NCBI RefSeq assembly: GCF_036287215.1
Contig: NZ_CP142860.1
Location: 2,728,001 to 2,792,000, forward strand
Origin: Caproiciproducens sp. CPB-2
GTDB lineage: Bacteria > Bacillota > Clostridia > Oscillospirales > Acutalibacteraceae
Length of the DNA: 64,000 nucleotides
Direction: 5' to 3'
Shown: positions 61,519 to 64,000 of the stretch, in pieces
Layout of the letters: every line of letters begins with the position of its first letter
How positions within the stretch are numbered: the stretch's first letter is position 1
The notes under the pieces: generated by a model
Seen by the model: the letters and a program-made list of their open reading frames with translations, nothing else
Databases searched by the model: none
Told to the model about the DNA's origin: nothing
Made by a program: the position numbers and the translations under genes

Positions 61519-62610
61519 TCATCGGAACACCCCGGGAAAATCCAGATTTGCCTGATGAAAATCCTCCGGCTTTCCAATATCGATCCAATATTCCCGAATC
61601 GGGAAAATGCAGACCGGTTCCTTGTTTTTCAGCATATTTTCCAGCAGACGGTTCATGTCAAAATAGGCATTCGGAATGCCGCTCAAAACCTCGGGGTTCA
61701 GCACATAAATCCCCGCGTTGATAAAGCTGGCGTAAACGGGTTTTTCGTCAAACCCGATCAGCCTGTCTTTATTGACTTTCACCACCCCGTACGGGACCTG
61801 AAAATCGTAGGTCGCCACGGCGACGGTCGCCCGCGCCCGACGGCTCAGGTGAAAATCGAGCAGCTGCTCAAAGCTCAGCTTTGTCAGGATATCCCCGTTG
61901 ACGACAAGCACCGGCCGGTCTGTTTTTACCGGAAACAGGCTCAAAGAGCCCGCCGTCCCCATCACGTCCTTTTCCATAATATACCGGATCTCCGCGCCCC
62001 ATTTGGAACCGTCGCCGAAATAATCCCGGATCTGTTCCGACAGGTAGTTGACCGAAAGGCAGAACTGATAAAATCCCTGCTTGATAAACTGGTTTAAAAT
62101 GGTTTCCAGCACGGGTTTGCCGCCGATTTTCAGCATCGGTTTCGGGCAGCAGTCCGTCAGAGGGCCGAGCCGTTTCCCCTCTCCCCCCGCCATGATCACG
62201 ACCCAGTTCTCGTTTCTGGACAATTGAATTAGGTCGTCGATCCACTCGACCCCCACTACCCGGCCCGCGCCGTCCACTACGGGAAGATGCCGGAGCTTAT
62301 TGACTTTCAGAATATTCAGGATGCTCGTTTGATCCTTCATTTCGGGAATCGTAACCGGATGGGGGTTCATAATGTCTTCCACCGGGCAGCTCAGCGGAAT
62401 ACCCCTCAGGATGCCCCGGCGGATGTCCCCGTCCGTAACCGTACCCAGCAATTTTCCGTCCCGGTCCGTTACCACGGCGATCTGCCGGGAGCTCGCATCG
62501 ATGATTTCAATGGCCTTCTGAATTTTTGTATCCGGTGATATTCGTATTTTTTCCCAGTCGTTCATGGCGTGCCCCTGTCCGTGCAGTATTTTTAATAAAC
62601 GGTTGTTCAT
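61519..62610 (-). CDS. ptmE: CBS-domain nucleotidyltransferase, PtmE-like
   Basis: About 363 residues. N-terminal CBS pair (GTVTDGDIRRGILRG, LRHLPVVDGAGRVVGV) and a sugar-1-phosphate nucleotidyltransferase domain with VVIMAGGEGKRLGPLTDCCP and VLVVNGDILT. The same fusion occurs in Campylobacter PtmE, a GlcN-1-phosphate guanylyltransferase that starts legionaminic acid synthesis. A shorter start at 62565 is possible. Adjacent CMP-sugar synthetase supports the pathway. Confidence 0.83.
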   Translation of the reverse strand: MNNRLLKILHGQGHAMNDWEKIRISPDTKIQKAIEIIDASSRQIAVVTDRDGKLLGTVTDGDIRRGILRGIPLSCPVEDIMNPHPVTIPEMKDQTSILNILKVNKLRHLPVVDGAGRVVGVEWIDDLIQLSRNENWVVIMAGGEGKRLGPLTDCCPKPMLKIGGKPVLETILNQFIKQGFYQFCLSVNYLSEQIRDYFGDGSKWGAEIRYIMEKDVMGTAGSLSLFPVKTDRPVLVVNGDILTKLSFEQLLDFHLSRRARATVAVATYDFQVPYGVVKVNKDRLIGFDEKPVYASFINAGIYVLNPEVLSGIPNAYFDMNRLLENMLKNKEPVCIFPIREYWIDIGKPEDFHQANLDFPGVFR

Positions 62611-62690
62611 TATATGCCGGAATCTCTGTTTCCATTATATTTTTCGGGGCATTTTTGGTGACAGGGCCTGTCGTCGGATCTTCCTCCGCC

Positions 62691-63440
62691 TTACATCCTG
62701 CTGACATAGTCGTACAGCTCTTTGAACTCCTCCTGAAAGAAATAGCACGCCAGTATTTCCAGAAGATTGAAGTCGTCCTCGCAGTCAAGGTCCAGCACCG
62801 CGGTGTCCCGCATCAGGAAAACATCGAATTTTCCGTCAAGGGGGGACAGCTTCAGCCTGCTGTACAGGCTGTTTCGCCGGTAGCAGTAGATGGACGCGTT
62901 CATGTCGTAGACCTTCGGCGCCTGCTGCCGCGCCGTAAAGCCGCCGTCCAGCACCTTCCTCATTTCCCCCTCCCTTTGTTCCACCATATTGAAATAGGGG
63001 TTTCTTCTGGAGGGGACCACGGAGAAAACAACATCCGTATCCGGATTTCTCACGGCTTTCTCCAGCGCGGATTCGATGTCCGCGGTCTTGCGGAAGGGCG
63101 ACGTGATATCCAGATCGACGACATAATCGTACTGTCTTCCGGATTCCTGCTCCATCTCGTGAAGCGAGTACCGGATGGCCGGAAGCTTGGGCGACACATC
63201 CAGGGCAAGCTCCTCCGGCCTTTTGATGCAGATTGGGCCGTAAGGTTCGGCCATTTTCAAAAGCTGGTCGCTGTCGCTGCTGACACAGACGTCCACCGTA
63301 TCAAAACGGTGCTTTCTCTTAAAAAGACAGGCCGCCGCTATGGAATAATCGATCAGCGGTTTCCCGAAAAAGAGCCGCATGTTTTTATTTGGAATTCCTT
63401 TGGAACCGGCTCTGCCGCAGATCGTAATCAGAATGTTCAT
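62691..63440 (-). CDS. neuA: CMP-nonulosonate (acylneuraminate) cytidylyltransferase
   Basis: A 249-residue enzyme of the NeuA/LegF/PseF family. ITICGRAGSKGIPNKNMRLF is the CTP-binding start (RxGSKG(I/L)xxKN), with VCVSSDSDQLL and YVVDLDITSPFRKTADIESA. It activates a nonulosonic acid as the CMP-sugar for the MAF enzyme. GAAAGGAGGTCCC precedes the ATG, which overlaps the preceding gene. Confidence 0.87.
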   Translation of the reverse strand: MNILITICGRAGSKGIPNKNMRLFFGKPLIDYSIAAACLFKRKHRFDTVDVCVSSDSDQLLKMAEPYGPICIKRPEELALDVSPKLPAIRYSLHEMEQESGRQYDYVVDLDITSPFRKTADIESALEKAVRNPDTDVVFSVVPSRRNPYFNMVEQREGEMRKVLDGGFTARQQAPKVYDMNASIYCYRRNSLYSRLKLSPLDGKFDVFLMRDTAVLDLDCEDDFNLLEILACYFFQEEFKELYDYVSRM

Positions 63441-64000
63441 GGGACCTCCTTTCCCAAAGCAATATTTAAAATTGCCTGACAGCGGCGAAGATTGCTGTAC
63501 GGAATTCTGTCGCAAATATGATCGATAAAAAAGCGCATTTCCCTGAGATAGCTTTCATTTTCCTCTTCCTCAAAGCGGAGCCGTTCCCTGCCGTCCGTAA
63601 ACGAGACGGTGTTCGCCAAAAGATCGCCGGTAATGGTGCCGGTTTCGGTAAAAAGCTCTATTTCGCGCCTCGGCACCCTGCCGAAATAGTCCAGATGCAC
63701 CTCGACCGCTTTATCCGGGTACCGGGCAAGGTAGACCGCCAGGTCCCCGCTATTGATTTCAAGGCGCGAATATTTCCCCAAAACACTGGAAACCGTTTGC
63801 GGAAAGCCAAACAGGGCGACCAGATAATCCCACTCATGAATCAGGTCCAGCGCGACGCCGCCGCCCAGCTCCTTTTTTGCGCTGTACACCAGCCGGTAGT
63901 CGGTGCCCGGCCGCCAGTCCGGCAGATAGCTGGAACAGATGACCCGGACGCTGTAAACCTGTTCTCCGGGTAAAATTTCCCCAAGCTTTTGAATCACGGG
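63437..64000 (-). CDS. Gfo/Idh/MocA oxidoreductase, C-terminal part (cut by window edge)
   Basis: The C-terminal 186 or so residues of a Gfo/Idh/MocA-family dehydrogenase; the NAD-binding N-terminus lies beyond 64000. YRLVYSAKKELGGGVALDLI and HEWDYLVALFG are the conserved C-domain motifs, with His in LIHEWDY. It overlaps the CMP-synthetase gene by 4 bp. Such enzymes accompany PtmE/LegF in legionaminic acid gene sets. Confidence 0.8.
   Translation of the reverse strand, partial: PVIQKLGEILPGEQVYSVRVICSSYLPDWRPGTDYRLVYSAKKELGGGVALDLIHEWDYLVALFGFPQTVSSVLGKYSRLEINSGDLAVYLARYPDKAVEVHLDYFGRVPRREIELFTETGTITGDLLANTVSFTDGRERLRFEEEENESYLREMRFFIDHICDRIPYSNLRRCQAILNIALGKEVP

Overview
The window looks like an anaerobic, spore-forming member of the Clostridia, probably near Oscillospiraceae/Ruminococcaceae. 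Evidence: strong AGGAGG-type ribosome sites, consensus TTGACA-17-TATAAT promoters, a SigI/RsgI pair, a CotJC (spore-coat catalase) tail, several oxygen-sensitive glycyl radical and radical SAM enzymes, and mid-GC DNA with AT-rich insertions. I found no rRNA, tRNA or CRISPR array. All family names come from reading motifs; no search was run.

Region 1 (1-9.2 kb) is a scrapyard with a few live genes. It holds relaxase and Spo0A_C-like fragments, a heterodimeric ABC exporter with its MarR regulator and a perfect operator/promoter, a collapsed VbhA/Fic toxin-antitoxin locus, and an orphan Rhs toxin tip (AHH nuclease) with likely immunity genes. The toxin tip is wedged against a broken DUF4179 gene. 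A 144-bp direct repeat (568-711 and 7950-8093) brackets all of this. A membrane-anchored C39-type peptidase follows.

Region 2 (9.2-30.2 kb) is a metabolic island lying between two copies of the 3' end of that peptidase gene (9084-9228 and about 30048-30189). It carries a PflD-like and a YbiW-like glycyl radical enzyme, two activases, two FSA-type aldolases, a complete fructose-like PTS (EIIA, EIIC, EIIB, EI, HPr), a PRD regulator, two DeoR regulators, a ROK kinase and an SDR. In E. coli the two enzyme types belong to separate loci with FSA aldolases; here both sets are combined. From memory, E. coli PflD/YbiW act on 1,5-anhydroglucitol-6-phosphate, whose product FSA splits. PTS uptake, radical ring opening and aldol cleavage would then form one pathway.

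Region 3 (30.2-37.5 kb) is accessory DNA: an arsenic operon (arsR, arsD, arsA, arsC) whose pump gene is reduced to a stub, an autoregulated TetR/radical SAM operon, and a large serine recombinase 20 bp before a decapitated cotJC gene.

Region 4 (37.6-54.5 kb) begins with a small hypothetical gene and SigI/RsgI. It continues with what appears to be one FadR-regulated catabolic regulon: RbsD-SIS-PfkB kinase-aldolase operon, a second DapA-family aldolase, a GldA-type dehydrogenase, a Liv-type ABC transporter, an FAH-family hydrolase, an AllA-like cupin and three FadR-type regulators. The motif TCAGACAAT occurs at four of its promoters, so the set probably degrades one unidentified sugar acid or polyol.

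Region 5 (54.6-64 kb) holds a methyltransferase, a Thr/Ser-rich DUF4183 protein and the edge of a surface-glycosylation locus: GT2-TPR glycosyltransferase, TPR protein, MAF/DUF115 glycosyltransferase, two small unknowns, a PtmE-like nucleotidyltransferase, a CMP-sugar synthetase and a truncated Gfo/Idh oxidoreductase.
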